Shown here: positions 1 through 8,735 of the stretch, piece by piece
Layout of the letters: the number at the start of each line of letters is the position of its first letter
Numbering within the stretch: the first letter of the stretch is position 1
DNA from: Verrucomicrobiota bacterium
Lineage (GTDB): Bacteria; Verrucomicrobiota; Verrucomicrobiia; Opitutales; Opitutaceae
Length of the DNA: 8,735 nt
Assembly (NCBI GenBank): GCA_023446865.1
Contig: JAEXPL010000182.1
Location: forward strand, 1-8,735
Reading direction: 5' to 3'
Made by a program: the position numbers and the translations under genes
The notes under the pieces: generated by a model
Told to the model about the DNA's origin: nothing
The model's input: the letters and a program-made list of their open reading frames with translations, nothing else
The model's database searches: none

Positions 1-681
1 CCAGGCGGCGCCGGCGGGCTGATCGAGCAGGCGACCGAGTTGCGTGGGGACGAGCGATAGCATCCACCCTCCGGTGACGCACGGGAGGACAGGGAGCCGG
101 CCCGCGGCGAGGTTGCGCCAGTCGGCGAGGGCGAGTTCGCCGCCGGTGGCGAGGGCGCGGATGAGCTGCTGAAAGCCGCTGATGTGGTGCAGCGGAAGCA
201 GGCAGAGGCTGTTGAGCGGCCCGCCGCCGCAGAAAGCCTGCAGCGCCTCCGCGGCGGCGGTGAGCGTGGCCGGCGTGTGCGTGGCGAACCGGAGCGCGCC
301 GCCGGAGCCGCCGGTGGCGATGAGGATACGCGGTGCTGCGGCGGCGGGCGGGCCCTCCGGGAGGAAGGCCGGGTCACCGACCCGGCCTACAGGAGCGGCA
401 AGCGGAGCGCGGCCGGCAGGGGCGGCGCGCAGGGTTTCCGCGGCGGCACGCTCGGCGGCGGTCCAATGTGGGTTGCAGAGGAGAATGTCGCGGCCGGCCA
501 CCAGGGCGGCGATGGCGTGAGCGGCGTAGGCCAGCGGCTCGGCGTGGTCGATCGGGAGCGGTGCGGCGGCGGGTGGGCTCTCGGGCCGTCCGGCGAGCCC
601 ACGCCAATCGGCCCCGGTATCCAGAGAGCGGACAGCGGGCTCGTTCAGGCGGCGTGCGGCACAGGCGAGGAGAGTTCCCAT
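1..681 (-). CDS. menE: o-succinylbenzoate-CoA ligase MenE, N-terminal part (cut by the left window edge)
   Basis: An AMP-forming acyl-CoA ligase that would activate o-succinylbenzoate with ATP and CoA, the menaquinone step after MenC. The frame starts at the ATG at 679-681 and stays open to base 1, giving 227 residues without a stop, so the C-terminal part is missing. Residues 119-136 (ILIATGGSGGALRFATHT) sit where the family has its ATP phosphate-binding loop (usually TSGTTGxPK). The Pro-Lys is replaced by Leu-Arg, as I recall for cyanobacterial-type MenE proteins. Residues 161-171 (LLPLHHISGFQ) match the next conserved adenylation motif, with a His pair and Gly. The region before the loop is short and Ala/Pro-rich. 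The start lies inside the end of menC (37-base overlap, different frame) and has no clear Shine-Dalgarno, so translational coupling is likely. The family is well supported; the MenE assignment rests on the menC neighbour and the motif style. Confidence 0.85.
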   Translation of the reverse strand, partial: MGTLLACAARRLNEPAVRSLDTGADWRGLAGRPESPPAAAPLPIDHAEPLAYAAHAIAALVAGRDILLCNPHWTAAERAAAETLRAAPAGRAPLAAPVGRVGDPAFLPEGPPAAAAPRILIATGGSGGALRFATHTPATLTAAAEALQAFCGGGPLNSLCLLPLHHISGFQQLIRALATGGELALADWRNLAAGRLPVLPCVTGGWMLSLVPTQLGRLLDQPAGAAW

Positions 682-1667
682 AGCGGGCCCGGCGCGAGAC
701 GCGCGAGCCACTTGGTGGAAAGCGTGGGGCCCGGGTCGGGCAGGTTCAAGCGCTCGTCGGCGAAGCAGCCGATGGTACCGAAGCCGATGGCGCGGCCGGA
801 GGGCTCGGCGCGGGCGGCGACGGTGAGCGCGGCCTTGGCGCCGACCGCGGTCTCGAAGGCGGAGGAGAACACCGCCTCGGCCTCGTAGCTTTCGAAGAGG
901 CGGAGCAGGCGGCGCGGCGAGCCGGCCAGCGCCGGCTTCACGACATAGATACCACCCCAGCCGAAATCCAGCCAGCGGCGCAGGTCGTCGGTGCGGGCGA
1001 CGGATTCGTCGAGGGCGAGGCGCGTGGAATACTCGTTGGCGAGCTGGAGGATCGGCTCCTCGTGGCCGACGGCGAACGGCTGCTCGATGAACTCCACGGC
1101 GCGGCCCTCGCAGGCCTGCAGCCAGAGGCGGGCGGTGGCGAGGTCCCAGGCGCCGTTGGCGTCGATGCGAAGGCGGTAGCCGGCGGGCAGGCGCGCAAGA
1201 AGTTCGGCGAGCAGGGCGCGCTCGGTGGTGTCGTCGCCCACGCCGACCTTCCACTTCATCGTGGTGTGGCCGCGGCCGATGGCGCGATCGAGGGCCGCGA
1301 GCGCGATGGGGCCGGCGGGCAGCAGGGCGGCCAGCGGAAGCTGGCGGATGGGCAGAGGCGAAGCGGGGTGGTGGAGTGCGTCCCAGGCGCTTTCGAACGC
1401 GAAGCGGCAACACGGCAGGGCGGCCGGAATCGCCTGCACGAACGACTCGTCGATGGCGGGCGGCAACGTGGCGCAGAACGCGAGTGCGGCGGCGAGCGTC
1501 TCGCTCCCCCAGGCGGGCAGCGGCGCGATCTCGCCGAGCGCGAAGCGGCCGTCGCCGCCCTGGAGCCGTAGGAGCACACCCTCGCGTTCCGCCCACGCCC
1601 CGTGGGCCGTGATCAGGGGCTGGCGGAAAGCGGCGCGGTAGGCGCGGTACTCACAACGGACGGACAT
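645..1667 (-). CDS. menC: o-succinylbenzoate synthase MenC
   Basis: An enolase-superfamily enzyme that dehydrates SHCHC to o-succinylbenzoate in menaquinone synthesis, in the cytoplasm. The 340-residue length is normal. The N-terminal capping domain begins with a typical segment (FRQPLITAHGAWAEREG, residues 14-30) and the barrel carries every expected catalytic residue. These are the KxK motif at 138-140 (Lys140 as general acid/base), metal ligands Asp169 (RIDANG), Glu195 (EFIEQPF) and Asp220 (LALDES), and Lys244 (VVKPALAG). They correspond to E. coli Lys133, Asp161, Glu190, Asp213 and Lys235. The ATG at 1665-1667 is chosen because the conserved N-terminus follows at once. No purine-rich Shine-Dalgarno precedes it. 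The stop lies 37 bases inside menE. The family also contains N-acylamino-acid racemases and dipeptide epimerases, but the menE neighbour makes OSB synthase much the most likely. Confidence 0.95.
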   Translation of the reverse strand: MSVRCEYRAYRAAFRQPLITAHGAWAEREGVLLRLQGGDGRFALGEIAPLPAWGSETLAAALAFCATLPPAIDESFVQAIPAALPCCRFAFESAWDALHHPASPLPIRQLPLAALLPAGPIALAALDRAIGRGHTTMKWKVGVGDDTTERALLAELLARLPAGYRLRIDANGAWDLATARLWLQACEGRAVEFIEQPFAVGHEEPILQLANEYSTRLALDESVARTDDLRRWLDFGWGGIYVVKPALAGSPRRLLRLFESYEAEAVFSSAFETAVGAKAALTVAARAEPSGRAIGFGTIGCFADERLNLPDPGPTLSTKWLARLAPGPLWELSSPVPHAA

Positions 1668-1830
1668 GGCTGCGGAAGAATTTTGCCGATTCAGGCGGGC
1701 ACAGGGAAGGCCCGTGCGGGTCTCGGCAACACACCCGCTCCAACTTCATCGGCGTGCGCCGCAGAAAATGAACCGCAGCTGGGTGGGGTTAGGGTGGAGT
1801 TGCAGGCGGGGCATGGGGAAGGAACCCCGG
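1668..1830. other. Intergenic gap between the membrane protein gene and menC
   Basis: A 163-base non-coding stretch between two minus-strand genes. It should hold the end of the membrane protein transcript and either the menCE promoter or a read-through leader. The only compact hairpin I see is a 5-base-pair one at 1752-1763 (CGGCG-TG-CGCCG), whose 2-base loop is too tight to form as drawn. It has no T-tract on the minus strand. I cannot identify a -35/-10 pair, so whether menCE has its own promoter here stays open. Confidence 0.4.
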
Positions 1831-2559
1831 CTACGGCGCGCGATCGGGCGTCGCAGTCGGCGGGGACGGGGGCGGCGTGTCCGGGCTGGTGGTGACGGAG
1901 ACGGAGCGACGGGAGCGGCGCTCGTGGCGGCGCCGTTCCTGGCGGACGGCCCATTCCTTCGGCGGAGCGGTGACCCAAGCCAAGGGGCGGTCGGGGCGGA
2001 TACCGAGGAGGGAGGTCAGCAGGTAGATGATGGGGATGAGCAGCGTGGCGAAGCTGATCGACTGGAAGAGCACGGCGATCGCCAGCAGGCTGCAGGGCAT
2101 GATCCAGAACACGGCGCGCCAGCGCCGGAGCATGCCGGTGAGGGTCATCCCGAGCAGGCCCCCGAAGAACCACACCTGCCAGGGCAGCACCGCGACGGTG
2201 AGCCCGAGGAGGTAGAACAGCGGGGCGAGGCGCAGGCGGCGCGAACCCGTGAGCATGATTTGGAGCCATGCGCCCAGCAGCAGCGGCCCGAGTTGGATCA
2301 CGAGACCGAGCACCACTTCCCAGATCTGGAGCACGGTGGTGGGCGGCAGGATGACCTTGTTGGTCAACAACCACGCGCCGCCGGCGGCACGGACGAGGTC
2401 GACCCAGGACCACACGCACGTGAGCAGGGTCGGGAGCGTGACCAGCTCGTTCTGGGCCGAACTGCGGAGGGAATGGCGCCGGCGGCGGCCGAGAAACAAC
2501 GCGGTGGGCAGCAGCAGAAGGACGAGCGAGAGCGCGAGGTAGAACGGCGCAAGTTGCAT
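1831..2559 (-). CDS. Polytopic inner-membrane protein of unknown function
   Basis: I do not recognise this family. It has 242 residues. A hydrophobic segment (about 5-24) follows the start directly and ends in a run of arginines (25-28), consistent with an N-terminal helix whose cytoplasmic end follows the positive-inside rule. Further hydrophobic segments lie at about 45-65, 79-103, 108-132, 149-166 and 168-186, so roughly five or six membrane helices. Tryptophans are frequent. The last 55 or so residues are a soluble tail rich in Arg (RQERRRHERRSRR around 207-219), then in Pro, Thr and Ser. No catalytic motif is visible; in particular the DxxxD motifs of UbiA/MenA prenyltransferases are absent. 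The ATG at 2557-2559 is chosen because the first helix begins there. The open frame continues upstream only as sequence antisense to sppA. It is divergent from sppA and 163 bases upstream of menC, and no functional link is shown. Confidence 0.75.
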   Translation of the reverse strand: MQLAPFYLALSLVLLLLPTALFLGRRRRHSLRSSAQNELVTLPTLLTCVWSWVDLVRAAGGAWLLTNKVILPPTTVLQIWEVVLGLVIQLGPLLLGAWLQIMLTGSRRLRLAPLFYLLGLTVAVLPWQVWFFGGLLGMTLTGMLRRWRAVFWIMPCSLLAIAVLFQSISFATLLIPIIYLLTSLLGIRPDRPLAWVTAPPKEWAVRQERRRHERRSRRSVSVTTSPDTPPPSPPTATPDRAP

Positions 2560-2599
2560 GAGAGCCGAGGGCGAGTTTGCGGCGCGACAAGACCCGAAA

Positions 2600-2634
2600 G
2601 GGGGGCAGAACACAAGGCGCGTATCGCGCCCCCC
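2600..2634. repeat. Nested inverted repeats
   Basis: The outer arms GGGGGGC (2600-2606) and GCCCCCC (2628-2634) are exact inverses over 7 bases. Inside, GGCGCG (2616-2621) and CGCGCC (2625-2630) form a 6-base-pair stem around TAT. The right arms overlap by three bases, so the two hairpins exclude each other in one molecule. With no T-tract and divergent genes either side, a terminator is unlikely. It could be a protein-binding site, an untranslated leader structure, or chance in GC-rich DNA. Confidence 0.35.
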
Positions 2635-2645
2635 GGCGGATTTTC

Positions 2646-2676
2646 CCGCGGATGGTGGCGTGTCGCTGATCCGCGG
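2646..2676. repeat. 8-base inverted repeat, possible operator
   Basis: CCGCGGAT (2646-2653) and ATCCGCGG (2669-2676) are exact inverses separated by 15 bases. Their centres lie 23 bases apart, close to two helical turns, a spacing that would suit a dimeric regulator binding one face. The right arm ends 45 bases before the sppA start. Each arm contains the self-complementary CCGCGG, so chance occurrence in this GC-rich DNA is a real alternative. Function is inferred. Confidence 0.35.
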
Positions 2677-2721
2677 TTTCGGCTGTTGCCGCGCGGGGGC
2701 GCCTCCGTAGCGTCGGGCGCC

Positions 2722-4521
2722 ATGAAGTCGTTTTTCGCGAGTTTCCTGGGCACGTTGACGGCGCTGGTGGTCTTCGTTCTCGGCGGTGCGTTCCTGATGT
2801 TCGTCGGCGTTGCGATGCTGGCGGCGCTGGGGCAGCAGGCGCCGCAGCAGACCGTCGAGAAGGGCGCGTTCCTGGTGTTCGACCTGAACACGAACATCAC
2901 CGACGCGCCCTCGCCGTTCGAGGGGGGCGGGAAACTGGCGGCGGTCCTGGGCGCGGACGGCAAACGCCTCCAGCTGCGCCTGGTGCTCGAGGCGCTCGAG
3001 CGGGCGCGCAAGGACGACCGGATCGCCGGACTGCTGCTGCTCGGCAACCTCCAGCCGCAGGACTACGGCAGCGGCTATGCGGCGCTGCGCGAGGTGCGGC
3101 GGGCGGTCGAGGCGTTCCGCGCCTCGGGCAAGCCGGTGGTGGCGTATGCCGAGAATATGGACACGCGCGACTACTATCTGATGTCGGCGGCATCCGAGGT
3201 GGTGCTGCACCCGTTCGGCCTGATCTGGATGCCGGGCCTGGCGAGCGAACCGATGTTTTTCGCCGGGGCGTTCGAGAAGCTCGGGATCGGCGTGCAGGTG
3301 ACGCGTTCCGGCCGCTACAAGAGCTACGCGGAGACCTATGTGCGCAAGGAGCTCAGCCCGGAGGCGCGCGAGGCCACGCAGAAGCTGATCGACGATTTGT
3401 GGGGCGAGATCCGCAACCAGACGGCGGAGTCGCGCAAGCTGACGCCGGTGCAGCTGCAGGGCGTGATCGAGCAGCCGCAGAGCCAGATCGGCGAGGTGGC
3501 GGTGAAGAACGGTCTGGCCGACCGCACGGCCTACTGGGACCAGGTGCTGGACGATCTCAAGAAACGCACCGGCAGCGACGCGGATGAGCGAACCTTCAAG
3601 CAGGTTGCGCTGCGTACCTACCTGAAATCCGGCGGCGCACCGGCGCACCACGGCGGGAAGATCGCGGTGGTCTACGCCGAGGGCGTGATTGTCGACGGCG
3701 AAGGCGAGGAGACCGCGGAGATCGGTGGCGATCGTTTCGCCCGCGAGCTGCGGGGCCTGCGACTGGACGACGAGGTGAAGGCGGTGGTCCTGCGGGTGAA
3801 CAGTCCCGGCGGCAGCGCCAACGCCAGCGAGGTGATCCAACGTGAGCTGACGCTTCTGCGCCAGGACAAGCCTGTGGTGGTCTCGATGGGCTCGGTGGCG
3901 GCCTCGGGCGGCTACTGGATCTCGACCAGCGCGGACCGGATCTTCGCCGAGCCGGAGACGATCACGGGCTCGATCGGCGTCATCGGCATCCTCTTCAACG
4001 TGCAGGATCTTTCGAAGAAGATCGGCGTGTCGTTCGATGTCGTGAAGACCGGCAAGTTTGCCGATACCGAGACCATCTCGCGTCCAAAGACCGAAGAGGA
4101 GCTGAGCTCGATCCAAGCCACGGTCGACTGGATCTACGACTCCTTCATCACCCGGGTGGCGGAAGGTCGGAAGCTCGACCCGGCGAAGGTGCGCGAGATC
4201 GCGCAGGGGCGGGTGTGGTCCGGCGTCGACGCGAAGCGGCTGGGGTTGGTCGACGAGTTCGGTGGGCTGGAGGCGGCGATCGCGCACGCGGCGTCGCTGG
4301 CGAAGGTGGGCACGGACTACCAGTTGCGGGAGTATCCGGGGAAGAAGGAACTGGGCGAGGTGCTCCAGGAACTCTTCGAGGAGACGGGCGATTTCATGAG
4401 TCGCGACACGATGGCGAAGGAACTCTCCCGGCGCGTGCGCACGGAATGGCGGGCACTGGGCCAGTACAACGACCCACGCCACGTCTATCTGCGGATCCCC
4501 GTCGAGCTGGAGCTGAACTGA
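2722..4521 (+). CDS. sppA: Signal peptide peptidase SppA, long (67-kDa) type
   Basis: A membrane-anchored S49 serine protease that degrades leftover signal peptides after secretion. It has 599 residues, close to the long E. coli form (618) and about twice the short form. One N-terminal membrane anchor lies at about 8-36, with the catalytic body outside the cytoplasm. Two tandem S49-like domains follow, at about 48-280 and 310-520. The general-base Lys200 (SGRYKSYAE) lies in the first and the nucleophile Ser395 (GSVAASGGYW) in the second. This is the split Lys/Ser dyad of E. coli SppA (Lys209/Ser409) with nearly the same spacing. SPGGS (361-365) and ITGSIGVIG (414-422) are further conserved stretches. 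The frame is open far upstream of 2722, but that part is antisense to the membrane protein and lacks family similarity, while the ATG at 2722 leads straight into the anchor. The downstream sufT starts 18 bases after the stop. Confidence 0.95.
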   Translation: MKSFFASFLGTLTALVVFVLGGAFLMFVGVAMLAALGQQAPQQTVEKGAFLVFDLNTNITDAPSPFEGGGKLAAVLGADGKRLQLRLVLEALERARKDDRIAGLLLLGNLQPQDYGSGYAALREVRRAVEAFRASGKPVVAYAENMDTRDYYLMSAASEVVLHPFGLIWMPGLASEPMFFAGAFEKLGIGVQVTRSGRYKSYAETYVRKELSPEAREATQKLIDDLWGEIRNQTAESRKLTPVQLQGVIEQPQSQIGEVAVKNGLADRTAYWDQVLDDLKKRTGSDADERTFKQVALRTYLKSGGAPAHHGGKIAVVYAEGVIVDGEGEETAEIGGDRFARELRGLRLDDEVKAVVLRVNSPGGSANASEVIQRELTLLRQDKPVVVSMGSVAASGGYWISTSADRIFAEPETITGSIGVIGILFNVQDLSKKIGVSFDVVKTGKFADTETISRPKTEEELSSIQATVDWIYDSFITRVAEGRKLDPAKVREIAQGRVWSGVDAKRLGLVDEFGGLEAAIAHAASLAKVGTDYQLREYPGKKELGEVLQELFEETGDFMSRDTMAKELSRRVRTEWRALGQYNDPRHVYLRIPVELELN

Positions 4522-4539
4522 GCCTGAACCCTTCCCTCC

Positions 4540-5082
4540 ATGCACAAGGAAACCGTTCTGCTGCGCGATTGTCCGGCCGCTGAAGTGCCCGCCGGCACCC
4601 CGGCGGTGCTCCCGGCCGGCACCACGGTGGTGGTCACCCAGACGCTCGGCGGCAGCGTGACGGTGCGGGCGCTGGGCACGCTCTTCCGGATCGCGCCGGA
4701 GGCGGTCTCCGCTCTTCGGGGATTCGGCGCGGCGGCGGCCGCGGCGGCACCCGGCGCGGAACCGGCGGCGTTCTCGGAACAGCTGGTCTGGGCGGCGCTG
4801 CGCACCTGCTTCGACCCCGAGATCCCGCTCAACATCGTCGATCTGGGGCTGGTGTACGATCTTTCTGTCGAACCCGCTCCGGACGGGCGTCACTCCGTCG
4901 AGGTGAAGATGACGCTCACCGCTCCCGGCTGCGGCATGGGCCCGGTGATCGCGGAGGATGCGCGGGCGAAGATCGCGGCGCTGCCCGGCGTGGCCGTGGC
5001 GAAGGTCCACATCGTGTGGGACCCCGCGTGGACTCCGCAGATGATGTCGGTCGAGGGGCGGCAGGTGCTCGGTCTCGAGTGA
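4540..5082 (+). CDS. sufT: SufT-type Fe-S cluster assembly protein (MIP18/DUF59 family)
   Basis: Proteins of this family help mature Fe-S proteins when demand is high. The 180 residues match the usual SufT length. The N-terminal part (about 1-60) has the SufT-specific segment (VTQTLGGSVTVRALG at 32-46 with the preceding PAGT repeats). An Ala-rich linker (64-70 all Ala) follows. The MIP18 domain starts near 80, with DPEIPLNIVDLGLVYD at 92-107, the conserved cysteine Cys131 in TAPGCGMGP, and WDPAWTPQMMS at 160-170, typical of SufT rather than of minimal DUF59 proteins. The start is the first ATG after sppA; the upstream sequence is pyrimidine-rich (CCCTTCCCTCC), so there is no Shine-Dalgarno. 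It probably shares the sppA transcript. No other suf gene is in the window, unlike many genomes where sufT lies in the suf cluster. The precise role is inferred from the family. Confidence 0.9.
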   Translation: MHKETVLLRDCPAAEVPAGTPAVLPAGTTVVVTQTLGGSVTVRALGTLFRIAPEAVSALRGFGAAAAAAAPGAEPAAFSEQLVWAALRTCFDPEIPLNIVDLGLVYDLSVEPAPDGRHSVEVKMTLTAPGCGMGPVIAEDARAKIAALPGVAVAKVHIVWDPAWTPQMMSVEGRQVLGLE

Positions 5083-5172
5083 CACGGTGGCAGGCCGGCC
5101 GCCACGGCGACGTTCTCCTCACGTGCGACGGGTGCGGTGCGTTCGTCCCACGGGGCGCGGCGTGGTGCCGGC
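5083..5172. other. Convergent intergenic gap between sufT and the kinase gene
   Basis: Both neighbours end here, so a bidirectional terminator would be expected. Two GC-rich hairpins can be drawn. One is GTGGC (5087-5091) with GCCAC (5101-5105), extendable by a GG/CC pair across one bulged base. The other is CCACG (5148-5152) with CGTGG (5161-5165). Neither is followed by a T-run on either strand, so these are not classical intrinsic terminators. Rho-dependent or non-canonical termination is possible. Confidence 0.3.

Positions 5173-8735
<3,563 letters not shown>

Larger units (their letters stand above)
2560..2721. promoter_or_regulatory. Divergent intergenic region between the membrane protein gene and sppA
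   Basis: Both flanking genes read outward from this 162-base stretch, so it should hold a promoter for each. I cannot point to a convincing sigma-70 hexamer pair on either strand. It is also richer in exact inverted repeats than the other two gaps (listed separately). No purine-rich Shine-Dalgarno directly precedes either start. The promoter role is inferred from gene orientation, not from recognised boxes. Confidence 0.5.

Noticed and set aside
184..888. Plus-strand open frames opposite menE and menC
   Set aside because: They mirror the two men genes, whose catalytic motifs are on the minus strand, and show no recognisable domain.
1752..1763. CGGCG-TG-CGCCG palindrome upstream of menC as a terminator
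   Set aside because: The 2-base loop is too tight, the stem is short, and no T-run follows on the minus strand.
1691..2590. A 299-residue minus-strand frame overlapping the membrane protein
   Set aside because: Pro/Arg/Ala-rich, with no membrane segments; it is the alternative frame of a gene whose own frame gives regular hydrophobic helices.
1666..2721. A 352-residue upstream extension of the sppA frame
   Set aside because: It is antisense to the membrane protein gene and crosses the intergenic regions. Its composition is rich in Gly, Arg, Glu and Gln with no domain, and the membrane anchor expected at the SppA N-terminus begins at 2722.
1831..5085. A 1084-residue minus-strand open frame running through sppA and sufT
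   Set aside because: Only its last 242 residues are a plausible protein. The rest is low-complexity Arg/His/Leu-rich sequence antisense to two genes with clear catalytic motifs, a common effect of GC-rich third codon positions.

Overview
The window is very GC-rich bacterial DNA, densely packed with chromosomal genes. I see no RNA gene, CRISPR array, insertion sequence, transposase, phage gene or attachment site. Gene content is ordinary core and signalling: menaquinone enzymes, a signal peptide peptidase, an Fe-S cluster maturation protein and a multidomain sensor kinase. High GC, cyanobacterial-like MenC/MenE sequence features, a long-form SppA beside SufT and a large CHASE/PAS hybrid kinase would fit a Verrucomicrobiota (Opitutaceae-like) bacterium. 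That assignment is inference from memory of these families, not something the sequence proves.

Layout. Minus strand, 1-681: 5' part of menE (o-succinylbenzoate-CoA ligase), running off the left edge and overlapping the end of menC by 37 bases. Minus strand, 645-1667: complete menC (o-succinylbenzoate synthase). Minus strand, 1831-2559: an unrecognised polytopic membrane protein with a cationic tail. From 2560 to 2721 lies a divergent intergenic region with inverted repeats. Plus strand, 2722-4521: sppA, full two-domain signal peptide peptidase. Plus strand, 4540-5082: a SufT-type MIP18/DUF59 protein 18 bases downstream, probably co-transcribed. After a 90-base convergent gap, the minus strand from 5173 to the right edge is one very large hybrid histidine kinase. 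Its N-terminus lies outside the window.

How the genes relate. MenC makes o-succinylbenzoate and MenE activates it with CoA, two consecutive steps of menaquinone synthesis, so that pair is a functional unit. The upstream membrane protein lies on the same strand, but a 163-base gap separates it and no link is shown. SppA and SufT share a transcript by position but no obvious pathway. The kinase is a self-contained phosphorelay (His kinase, two receivers, HPt). Its final response regulator must be elsewhere.

I found no convincing new biological system. The points most worth checking are the inverted repeats between the divergent genes, the missing switch residue in the kinase's first receiver, the unusual adenylation motif of MenE, the uncharacterised membrane protein, and the lack of clear Shine-Dalgarno sequences at all five visible starts.
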